This document shows positions 7,059-13,438 of a DNA stretch of 13,837 nt, piece by piece. The position numbers and the translations under genes were made by a program. The DNA comes from Thermoplasmata archaeon (lineage in GTDB: Archaea; Thermoplasmatota; Thermoplasmata; Thermoplasmatales; Thermoplasmataceae), in the NCBI GenBank assembly GCA_021835185.1, contig JAKBQO010000025.1:1-13837 (forward strand). Direction: 5' to 3'. Under the pieces are notes generated by a model. The model did not search any database. It was not told the origin of the DNA and was given only the letters and a program-made list of their open reading frames with translations. The first letter of the stretch is position 1; every line of letters starts with the position of its first letter.

Positions 7059-7065
7059 TTAAATA
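7059..7065 (+). promoter_or_regulatory. TATA-like box of the unrecognised gene at 7096
   Basis: TTAAATA is centred at 7062, so transcription would start near 7087-7088. That coincides with an in-frame GTG at 7087 and lies 9 bp before the ATG at 7096. A TTG at 7072 would be upstream of the predicted transcription start. Confidence 0.4.
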
Positions 7066-7095
7066 TTCCCTTTGATTTATTATATCGTGATTGGC

Positions 7096-7701
7096 ATGAA
7101 TGGGGAGCGTTATTTTTATTATCTTAAACTCATAAACAACCCGCCTGATAATTCTGTGGTAGAATATTACGTAGATCTATCTGCCCAGCTGGAAAATGAT
7201 TATGAATTATCTGTAAGCCAGATTACAGAGCTGGAGTCACTGATTGGGAACTATATAAAAATGAAAGCCAATCCGCATATAAAGGTTATAAACGCAGTTA
7301 CAGGCATAGAAGAAGATCCGCCAAGGACTAAAATAGACGATTTTGGTGGAAATGCAGTTTTCATAGGGAAAGAAATAAGGCATGGAATAGAATGGGATGT
7401 GTACGAGCCCAGAGCCAGCAACAATCTTTTCTTTAAAAAATGGTATTACAATGAGAGAATAGCATCAATACTAGACAAAACACTTGAAAAGGCAATTCCA
7501 CACAGAATACCGAATTATTTCGATATACCTCCATGGATATTCGGCAATTTTTCATACAGGGGCATAAGGTATGTGCCTTTAGCTGAAATAATCAACAATG
7601 CAATTGAACTGGAAATAATACCCAATAAATATTACCTGGTACAGAAAGGCATAAGCAGAGAATTCATAGATAACATAAATGACAGTAATATGTGGCTGTG
7701 A
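7096..7701 (+). CDS. Protein of unknown function, 201 residues
   Basis: I do not recognise this protein. It is soluble-looking, with no signal peptide or membrane segment, and is unusually rich in Tyr, Trp, Asn and Ile. The N-terminal half is mixed and acidic (LENDYELSVSQITELES). The centre has DDFGGNAVFIGKEIRHGIEWDV, and the C-terminal half holds aromatic clusters such as KKWYYNE and FDIPPWIFGNFSYRG. No cysteine pairs, Walker motifs or obvious catalytic signature are visible. Its codon use resembles that of its neighbours, so it reads as a real resident gene. It diverges from guaAa and is followed 45 bp later by the start of the DtxR/MntR-like regulator, which has its own promoter inside that gap. 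The start may instead be GTG 7087 or TTG 7072. Confidence 0.75.
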   Translation: MNGERYFYYLKLINNPPDNSVVEYYVDLSAQLENDYELSVSQITELESLIGNYIKMKANPHIKVINAVTGIEEDPPRTKIDDFGGNAVFIGKEIRHGIEWDVYEPRASNNLFFKKWYYNERIASILDKTLEKAIPHRIPNYFDIPPWIFGNFSYRGIRYVPLAEIINNAIELEIIPNKYYLVQKGISREFIDNINDSNMWL

Positions 7702-7716
7702 GTGCTTAAAGTTAAG

Positions 7717-7724
7717 TTTAAATA
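7717..7724 (+). promoter_or_regulatory. TATA box of the DtxR/MntR-like regulator
   Basis: TTTAAATA is centred 26.5 bp upstream of the ATG at 7747, predicting a leaderless transcript and supporting that start over the GTG at 7702. The box ends two bases before a perfect 15-bp palindrome. Confidence 0.6.
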
Positions 7725-7726
7725 TT

Positions 7727-7741
7727 TTAGTATTATACTAA
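7727..7741 (+). promoter_or_regulatory. Palindromic operator candidate, TTAGTATTATACTAA
   Basis: Two 7-bp arms, TTAGTAT and ATACTAA, are perfect inverted repeats around a single central T. The site fills the space between the TATA box and the ATG/predicted transcription start of the regulator. Its TTAG...CTAA ends resemble those of DtxR/IdeR boxes. Binding here would block polymerase, so autorepression is the natural inference. Confidence 0.55.
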
Positions 7742-7746
7742 TAATC

Positions 7747-8145
7747 ATGGAATATAATATTACCAGGAAAGAAAGGGATTGTATAGTAGCCATCCACGAC
7801 AGTTCTGGCTTTCCATTAAGGTTATTCAATATAGCTGAAATATTAAATATCAAACCTCCTACAGCATACGAACTGATTAAGCGGTTAGAATCAAAGGAAA
7901 TTATAGAGAGAAAAAACGGGGTTATCTATCTAACACCATATGGCAACACAATTTACAGTGAAATAATTATGGCACACAGGACACTGGAAGTAATGCTTAC
8001 CAAAAGTGGCGTAAATTCCGACAGGGCATGTGAACAGATAGAAAAAATAGATTACCTCATGGATGACACATCAATACAGAAGCTTTTCACAAGTCTTGGA
8101 AACCCACAGACGTGCCCCCACGGGAAACCGGTAAAATCTAACTGA
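7747..8145 (+). CDS. DtxR/MntR-family transcriptional regulator, short form
   Basis: The 132-residue protein has an N-terminal winged helix (about 5-65; recognition region KPPTAYELIKRLESK at 36-50) and a helical dimerisation domain, ending in CPHGKP at 123-128. It lacks the SH3-like third domain and matches the length class of Bacillus MntR. Aligned without gaps to B. subtilis MntR from memory, ligands H77 and E99 are kept. D8 becomes K8, E11 becomes D11, E102 becomes D102 and H103 becomes Y103. Metal binding may therefore be altered. A TATA box and a palindrome precede the ATG, suggesting autorepression. A GTG start at 7702 is possible but would lie upstream of the promoter. Its stop abuts the stop of the histidine phosphatase. 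The family call is firm; the effector is unknown. Confidence 0.85.
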   Translation: MEYNITRKERDCIVAIHDSSGFPLRLFNIAEILNIKPPTAYELIKRLESKEIIERKNGVIYLTPYGNTIYSEIIMAHRTLEVMLTKSGVNSDRACEQIEKIDYLMDDTSIQKLFTSLGNPQTCPHGKPVKSN

Positions 8146-8715
8146 TCATTTAAAGATCTTCCTGATTTCAGGTGATAAAAGAAGAGACCCTATAGCGAGA
8201 ATTTTTTCTTTCTCTACATTGATGACAGACATGGACGCGTGCCTTATGTCCAGGCCAAAGCTTTCTATTTCACCCAGTTTCAGGTAGTTTGCCAGTACGC
8301 ATCTTATAGGAAAAGAATGGCTTACCACTATGTAGTTTCCAGTATACGAATTTATAAGGTCAATCATTCTGCTGGTCTGGGATTCGAAGGATTCCATACC
8401 AAGTTCATCGCGGGATTTGTCAGGTATGTCCACTATCCTTTTGCCATTATACTCCCCAAAATCTGATTCAATGGCCCTGTTATCGGTCTTAATTTCAAGA
8501 TTCAGGTATTGATTAATTATATTGGCTGTTTCTACCGCACGCAAAATAGGGCTTGATATTATTCCATCAAACTTTAGCCCATTAAGCTGCTCTCCAGTAA
8601 ATCTGGCCTGTTCAATCCCTTCTTCTGTTAATCTATACCTATTAAGCTCACTGGAAAGTATCCCGTTTCTATTTGTATAGCTTTCCCCGTGCCTTATAAG
8701 TATAACATACTTCAT
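8146..8715 (-). CDS. Histidine phosphatase superfamily protein (phosphoglycerate mutase-like)
   Basis: This branch-1 histidine phosphatase acts through a phospho-histidine intermediate. Numbered from the ATG at 8715 (189 residues), the catalytic motif RHGES is at 8-12 with nucleophile H9. SSPILRAVETA at 54-64 holds the second arginine, an acidic residue follows at E83, and the second histidine is H133 in VVSHS. The length fits small phosphatases of the alpha-ribazole-phosphatase/PhoE/GpmB type better than classical dPGM (about 230-250 residues), so the substrate is unclear. A TTG two codons upstream (8721) is also in frame. A TATA box centred 25 bp before 8715 supports the ATG as a leaderless start. 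It converges with the regulator gene with no gap. Confidence 0.88.
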   Translation of the reverse strand: MKYVILIRHGESYTNRNGILSSELNRYRLTEEGIEQARFTGEQLNGLKFDGIISSPILRAVETANIINQYLNLEIKTDNRAIESDFGEYNGKRIVDIPDKSRDELGMESFESQTSRMIDLINSYTGNYIVVSHSFPIRCVLANYLKLGEIESFGLDIRHASMSVINVEKEKILAIGSLLLSPEIRKIFK

Positions 8716-8736
8716 AGCCAATATATTATTAAATGG

Positions 8737-8743
8737 TTTATAA
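8737..8743 (-). promoter_or_regulatory. TATA box of the histidine phosphatase gene
   Basis: The minus strand reads TTATAAA, centred 25 bp upstream of the ATG at 8715. The spacing fits a leaderless transcript and selects ATG 8715 over TTG 8721. Confidence 0.5.
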
Positions 8744-8842
8744 TTCTATTGAAATTTTGATATATAATCCGGTTCATATATGTATAATGATGGCCTGAAA
8801 AATCCTTTTTGCTATCAAATTAAAACTACTGGAAACTAAAAT

Positions 8843-9020
8843 ATGGCGGGCTATCAGTTCCAAACTGAGAAACAATACATGGTATTGAATTCCCATAACT
8901 CCGATTTTAATGTTTGCCAGGCTTACATATAATGTTCAGTATTAGAACCTAAATAGCCGTAGGCGCATATAGAAACATAAATTAATGAATAAGTTTTTAT
9001 CTTCTGGAGCTACATATTCA
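8843..9020 (+). pseudogene. Possible decayed N-terminal fragment of an OrfB/TnpB-type transposase
   Basis: The 356-bp gap at 8722-9077 holds no intact gene. Within it, 8843-8932 reads 29 codons including YQFQTEKQYMVLNSHNS. A +1 frameshift into the frame of 8931 then gives ARLTYNVQY, a stop, NLNSRRRI, a stop, and NKFLSSGATYS up to 9020. Joined across these lesions, the blocks recall in order the N-terminal region of archaeal IS605-type OrfB proteins (QTE..Y..LN, then ARLYN, then KFLS). There is no remaining catalytic domain and no recognisable terminal repeats. This is an inference from memory of the family, and the stretch is short enough that chance is a serious alternative. Confidence 0.3.
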
Positions 9021-9033
9021 TAAAATATTGTAA

Positions 9034-9041
9034 TTTTAAAA
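9034..9041 (+). promoter_or_regulatory. TATA-like box upstream of the DUF255 gene
   Basis: TTTTAAAA is centred about 40 bp before the ATG at 9078 and would give a leader of about 15 nt. A stronger-looking TTTATAAAAA at 9054-9063 is only about 20 bp from the ATG, too close for a leaderless start. The assignment is tentative. Confidence 0.3.
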
Positions 9042-9077
9042 TCGATAGATTGATTTATAAAAATGCCATGACAGATT

Positions 9078-10994
9078 ATGAATAAACTTGCAAATGAAAA
9101 TAGCCCATACCTGCTGGAACATTCAAATAATCCTGTTGACTGGAATCCATGGTCTGATGAAGCCTTTAACCTGGCTAAAAAAGAGGATAAGCCTGTATTT
9201 CTCAGTATAGGTTATTCCAGCTGCCACTGGTGCCATGTTATGGAGCAGGAGAGCTTCACTGACCCTGAAGTCGCTAAAAGGATGAACAGTACATTTGTAT
9301 GCATAAAGGTCGACCGGGAGGAAATGCCCGATGTGGATAGCCTCTATATGACATTTAGCCAGGTAATGACAGGGACAGGCGGATGGCCACTGAATGTGAT
9401 ACTCACTCCTGATAGAAAACCAATTTTTGCATTTACCTATATACCGAGGGTTTCCAGAAATAACATGATAGGCATAATGGAATTAGCAGAAAATATTGAC
9501 TATCTGTGGAAGAATAAGAGGGGCGAAATGGAAAAAAATGGCGATGAAGCCATATCAAGGTTAAGGAACATGGAGAGGAAAGAAGAAAACAATTCTCCTG
9601 TGGATTATAAAAAAGCCATAGAAGCTACCTATGAGTCACTTAAAAGAAATTATGACAGTGAATACGGAGGATTCGGGAACGCACCGAAGTTTCCTTCATT
9701 CCATAATATTATTTTCCTGCTGAACTATTATAAAGCACATGGAAAAGAAGAAGCCCTGGAAATGGTAAAACATTCACTGCGCATGATGTATATAGGGGGC
9801 ATGTATGACCATGTTGGAGGCGGATTCCATAGATATTCAACCGATCCATTCTTCCGAATCCCGCACTTCGAAAAGATGACATATGACCAGGCAATGGCAA
9901 TAATTGCATATTCATATGCATATGATGTTACCGGTGATACTTTCTACAAAAATGTTGTCTATGAAATATATAAATTCCTGAAACAGGAAATGTTTTCAAG
10001 GGGATTTTATACAGCTATGGATGCGGATTCTGAAGGCCAGGAAGGAAAGTATTATACATGGACATATGAAGAGCTGGTAGAAAATGCAGGAAAGAAATTT
10101 GTTTATGACTTCAATATACTGCCAGAAGGCAATTTCTACGATGCAAATTCCCGCCAGACAGGGCGAAATATACTGTATATGGGCAGGGATATACAGGGTG
10201 ATCCAACAACACTCTATAAAAACGAGCTTGAAGCATTGAAGAAAAGCAGGGAAAAAAGGATAAAACCATTAACAGATGATAAAATTCTAACCGATATAAA
10301 CGGCCTTGTGATAAAAGCACTTTCCATAGCTTCCATGATTTTTAATGATAAAGACATGCTCAACACTGCTGAAGGGTCAGCCGATTTTATCATGAACGAT
10401 ATGTATACAGATAAAAAGCTGATGCACTCCTACCGGAATGGAAAATCATCTATTAATGGCATGCTTGATGACTATTCATTTATGGTTTCTGGCCTCCTAT
10501 CATTATACGAAGCATCCTTAAATGACATATATCTTGACTATGCCCGCGATCTCCAGAAAACAATTATGGATACATTTTATGATAAAACCTCTGGTGGTTT
10601 CTATAACGGCATGGGAAACCTGCTTGTAAGGCTTAAGGAATCCTATGACAATGCCATACCATCCGGTTTTTCCTTTGAGATCGGCAACATGATTGTTTTT
10701 AACTATATTGATGATAAATATAGGGTGGAACTGGAGAAATCAATCAATGCCGTATCAAAGGACATAGAAATGCAACCCATGTTCTTTACATATACAATTT
10801 CGAATTTCTTTAATATGGTTGATTTCTATAAGGTTTCTACTTCATCTCCAGAAGTTATGGAATACCTGCAACAGCACTATCCCTATAACTACTTCTTCCT
10901 GAAAGACGGCAGTAATGAAATCTCCGTATGCGATACCAATAAATGTTATATCGTTAAGAATATGGATGAACTGAAAAAGCTAATCAAGTGTTAA
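9078..10994 (+). CDS. DUF255 thioredoxin-fold / six-hairpin glycosidase-like protein (YyaL/SPATA20 family)
   Basis: This 638-residue protein belongs to a widespread family of uncertain biochemical role. The start is typical of the family ([20 protein letters not shown]). Visible blocks are DWNPW at 21-25, a redox-type CHWC at 49-52, [10 protein letters not shown] at 78-87, GGWPLNV at 101-107 and [10 protein letters not shown] at 197-206. After the thioredoxin-like N-terminal third, the rest has the repeated helical pattern of six-hairpin (alpha/alpha)6 barrels, with [10 protein letters not shown] and [12 protein letters not shown] blocks. The length is near the usual 640-700. No signal peptide is present, so it is probably cytosolic. 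It lies 25 bp upstream of nmd3 but nmd3 seems to have its own promoter. The family call is secure; the function (redox, sugar-related or other) is not established. Confidence 0.93.
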   Translation: MNKLANENSPYLLEHSNNPVDWNPWSDEAFNLAKKEDKPVFLSIGYSSCHWCHVMEQESFTDPEVAKRMNSTFVCIKVDREEMPDVDSLYMTFSQVMTGTGGWPLNVILTPDRKPIFAFTYIPRVSRNNMIGIMELAENIDYLWKNKRGEMEKNGDEAISRLRNMERKEENNSPVDYKKAIEATYESLKRNYDSEYGGFGNAPKFPSFHNIIFLLNYYKAHGKEEALEMVKHSLRMMYIGGMYDHVGGGFHRYSTDPFFRIPHFEKMTYDQAMAIIAYSYAYDVTGDTFYKNVVYEIYKFLKQEMFSRGFYTAMDADSEGQEGKYYTWTYEELVENAGKKFVYDFNILPEGNFYDANSRQTGRNILYMGRDIQGDPTTLYKNELEALKKSREKRIKPLTDDKILTDINGLVIKALSIASMIFNDKDMLNTAEGSADFIMNDMYTDKKLMHSYRNGKSSINGMLDDYSFMVSGLLSLYEASLNDIYLDYARDLQKTIMDTFYDKTSGGFYNGMGNLLVRLKESYDNAIPSGFSFEIGNMIVFNYIDDKYRVELEKSINAVSKDIEMQPMFFTYTISNFFNMVDFYKVSTSSPEVMEYLQQHYPYNYFFLKDGSNEISVCDTNKCYIVKNMDELKKLIKC

Positions 10995-10997
10995 ATA
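10991..10997 (+). promoter_or_regulatory. TATA box of nmd3
   Basis: TTAAATA is centred 26 bp upstream of the nmd3 ATG at 11020 and overlaps the stop codon of the DUF255 gene. It implies a leaderless nmd3 transcript independent of the upstream gene. Confidence 0.45.
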
Positions 10998-11019
10998 GCC
11001 TGTAGTAATATGAAATATT

Positions 11020-12012
11020 ATGAAATGTATCCTATGCGGTGAAAATGAGGCGTATAAACTTGGACTATGCAGGAGTTGCCTTTCCGATAAAATCCACCTT
11101 AAATCAGATAATATGGACCTTACTGTGTGCCCTAAATGTGGTGCAGTGAGGCTTAATAAAAAATGGCATTACGACAATGCTGATAAATACATAATTAAAA
11201 GTGCCACTTCACATGTAATTATGGATAAGGAAGATAAGATATCCAGTGTAACATCATACAATATAGGTGAAAATGAGATATCCATGGAGTTAGTAGTGGA
11301 AGACAGGAATCTCGGTGACGTGGAGAAGGAAATATCTATAAACCTTAAAACTTATAAGGAAAGCTGCCCGGTTTGCAACAAGGTTACAGGATCCTATTAC
11401 GAATCTGTGATACAGTTAAGGACTTATACAACTGCATACGGGAAGATACTTGAAGAGGCAAAGGATACGATAGTTAAATTTATGAAAAACCTCAACAAAC
11501 AGGATCCAAACTCCTTTATCTCCAGAATTGACACATTAAAGGAAGGTCTTGATATATACCTCGGTAAAAAAGAGGATGCTGTAAAGATTGACAAGCTGAT
11601 GGAACTTGATTATTTTTGCAATATGAAAATAACAAAATCACTTGCCGGGCGAAAGGATAGCAAAGACCTATTCCGGTACACTCATCTTGTACGTATACTG
11701 GACCTTCAGAAAGGTTCTGTGGTATATAATAAAGCATATTATATGGTCAAGAATATCAAGCCAAATACAATAGAGCTTCTGGATATACACAATGGCAGTA
11801 CTTTAACAGTAAGTTCAAAGGAATTCTTCCGGGCTACATACAGAATAGTAATGAAAGAACCGGAAGCAACTAAATTTATAGTTTTATCGAGTACAGATAA
11901 TGAATCACAGCTTATGAATTCCAGAACATTTGAAATTATTACATTCCGCAGCCCTTTTAAGCAGAAAGAAGTAAACCTCTACAAATACGAAGGCGTATTC
12001 TATCCCCTGTGA
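11020..12012 (+). CDS. nmd3: Nmd3 family ribosome-associated zinc protein
   Basis: This is the archaeal homologue of Nmd3, which in eukaryotes is the 60S subunit export adaptor; in archaea a role in large-subunit assembly is presumed. The 330-residue protein has four CxxC pairs: C3/C6, C17/C20, C37/C40 and C116/C119. The last is followed by the family hallmark YYESVIQLR at 126-134. Downstream DIYLGKK, then LAGRKDSKDLFRYTHLVR, correspond to the conserved central and beta-barrel regions. The acidic, nuclear-export C-terminus of eukaryotic Nmd3 is absent, as expected. The ATG at 11020 has no Shine-Dalgarno but a TATA box 26 bp upstream. The gene is followed by arcA in the same direction and sits in a stretch that also contains rps3ae. 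Confidence 0.92.
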   Translation: MKCILCGENEAYKLGLCRSCLSDKIHLKSDNMDLTVCPKCGAVRLNKKWHYDNADKYIIKSATSHVIMDKEDKISSVTSYNIGENEISMELVVEDRNLGDVEKEISINLKTYKESCPVCNKVTGSYYESVIQLRTYTTAYGKILEEAKDTIVKFMKNLNKQDPNSFISRIDTLKEGLDIYLGKKEDAVKIDKLMELDYFCNMKITKSLAGRKDSKDLFRYTHLVRILDLQKGSVVYNKAYYMVKNIKPNTIELLDIHNGSTLTVSSKEFFRATYRIVMKEPEATKFIVLSSTDNESQLMNSRTFEIITFRSPFKQKEVNLYKYEGVFYPL

Positions 12013-12018
12013 AAAACA

Positions 12019-12025
12019 TTTTAAA
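12019..12025 (+). promoter_or_regulatory. TATA-like box of the arginine deiminase gene
   Basis: TTTTAAA is centred 23 bp upstream of the ATG at 12045, slightly closer than the 25-26 bp seen for other genes here. It supports the shorter protein start if arcA has its own promoter. Confidence 0.35.
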
Positions 12026-12044
12026 GCTCTTGCGATACGCTTCC

Positions 12045-13292
12045 ATGGAAATAAAATCAGAATGGGGGCACTTAAACAGGGTTATAATGCACAGGCCAGG
12101 AACAGAAATAACATATGCAATGCTGGCACCTAAACCATTTTTATTTGAGCGACCGTTTAACTATTCCATTGCAAATAAAGAACACCAGAATCTTGAAGAT
12201 ACTCTGAGGGAAAATGGTGTAAAAGTTGACCTTCTTGAAAATTTAATCGTTGACGAAGCAGAAAAAAAAGCGTCATTCCGCCAAAAACTGGAAGAAAAAA
12301 TAATGGCGCTGGTAAATTTTTACGGTACAATGGAATCAGTAGAGGAGGCAAAAAAAGACATGGAAAAGAATATAAAATATGTTGACCCGCTTTCCCTGTT
12401 CCAGGCATTGATAATGGAGCCATCAATAGACCTTAAAGAGTACGTTCCCGGAATACAGTATCCAAGGGTTTATTCCAACCTCCCACTTGCCAATCTTTAT
12501 TTCATGCGTGACCAGCAGGCTGTATCATCCGGAGTACTTTTAGGAAAAATGAAAATGCAGCAGAGGAGAAAAGAAACTGATATCACATCATTCGTATTCA
12601 GTGAAATCCTTGGGGCGAAAACCAAAAAAATTACAGAGGGGTATTTTGAAGGTGGGGATTTCATACCCTGTGGGGATTTTTGCCTAATAGGTACGGGAAA
12701 CAGGACAGACGAAACCGGTGCAATGGAAGCAATCAATTCAGGAATTTTCAATTTTCCCACGGTAGCAATTATCACCAATCCTTTATACGATTTTATGGAC
12801 GGGCATGATGTAATGGTCAATATGCATCTGGATACTTATTTCAATATACCTGCAAAGGGAATGGCTATCACATCCGTTGAGCTTGCCAGGGTAGCCCGGG
12901 CAAAGATATATACAAGGGATAGGGAAGGGCATTATGCACAGGAAACAGAAACAACGCTTTATGATTTCCTGAAAGGGGAAGGCTATGAATTTATTAATCT
13001 TGGTATAAGTGAGCAGCTTTCATACTCTTCCAATTTTTTGACGCTGTCTGATAGGAAAATAGTGGCAATTGACTCTTCAAAAGTAATAAAAAAGCTCCTT
13101 GCAGAGAATGTTTTTGACACTGATACACGCCAGAAAATAATAAAAGATATGGAATTGAAAAGTGGAAAAATGTTCCCGGACAGCGATGCAATGGCAAAAA
13201 GCGGGATAGATGTGATAAAAATAGACCTAAGTGAAATAACAGGCGGCTATGGCGGAGCCCATTGCATGACCTCAGCAATTGATAGAACATAA
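12045..13292 (+). CDS. arcA: Arginine deiminase
   Basis: Arginine deiminase converts arginine to citrulline and ammonia, the first step of the arginine deiminase pathway. From the ATG at 12045 the protein has 415 residues, matching the 405-420 typical of the family. The full active site is visible: D156 in NLYFMRD, E202 and D205 in EGGD, H261 and D263 in MHLD, and nucleophile C407 in GGAHCMT. The N-terminal SEWGHLNRVIMHRPG matches the usual opening. A GTG at 12009 overlapping the nmd3 stop would add 12 residues not expected for the family but would allow translational coupling. No ornithine carbamoyltransferase, carbamate kinase or antiporter lies in the window. In an acidophile the ammonia could buffer the cytoplasm, or the pathway could feed ATP synthesis; both are inferences. 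Confidence 0.95.
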   Translation: MEIKSEWGHLNRVIMHRPGTEITYAMLAPKPFLFERPFNYSIANKEHQNLEDTLRENGVKVDLLENLIVDEAEKKASFRQKLEEKIMALVNFYGTMESVEEAKKDMEKNIKYVDPLSLFQALIMEPSIDLKEYVPGIQYPRVYSNLPLANLYFMRDQQAVSSGVLLGKMKMQQRRKETDITSFVFSEILGAKTKKITEGYFEGGDFIPCGDFCLIGTGNRTDETGAMEAINSGIFNFPTVAIITNPLYDFMDGHDVMVNMHLDTYFNIPAKGMAITSVELARVARAKIYTRDREGHYAQETETTLYDFLKGEGYEFINLGISEQLSYSSNFLTLSDRKIVAIDSSKVIKKLLAENVFDTDTRQKIIKDMELKSGKMFPDSDAMAKSGIDVIKIDLSEITGGYGGAHCMTSAIDRT

Positions 13293-13309
13293 TTTTAATT
13301 TATAATTTT
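13293..13309 (+). terminator. T-rich terminator after arginine deiminase
   Basis: Immediately after the stop codon the plus strand reads TTTTAATTTATAATTTT, a typical archaeal oligo-T termination tract. No stable hairpin is needed or seen. Confidence 0.4.
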
Positions 13310-13373
13310 ATGGCTTCAATTCCGGGAAATGTATCTATTCCTGCAATAATGTTTATCCCATATTTAGAAAACA

Positions 13374-13388
13374 TTATAAATTTATAAG
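13374..13388 (+). promoter_or_regulatory. TATA region of rps3ae
   Basis: Two overlapping boxes, TTATAAAT and TTTATAAG, predict transcription start near 13405-13411. That leaves a leader of about 30 nt, which contains the Shine-Dalgarno AGAGGG at 13428-13433. Confidence 0.45.
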
Positions 13389-13427
13389 CAATAAAGTATT
13401 TCACTAGTAGATTAAGCTCAATTAATA

Positions 13428-13433
13428 AGAGGG
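13428..13433 (+). promoter_or_regulatory. Shine-Dalgarno site of rps3ae
   Basis: AGAGGG lies five bases before the ATG at 13439 and fixes that start. It contrasts with the leaderless pattern predicted for many other genes in the window. Confidence 0.6.
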
Positions 13434-13438
13434 ATTTA

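Noticed and set aside
8854..8868. Hairpin TCAGTT-CCA-AACTGA as a terminator or riboswitch
   Set aside because: Six-bp arms without a following T tract; it is too small and isolated to assign.
8942..8952. TTAGAACCTAA as a second operator for the DtxR/MntR-like regulator
   Set aside because: Arms are only 4 bp, the spacing differs from the 15-bp palindrome, and it is not placed against a promoter.
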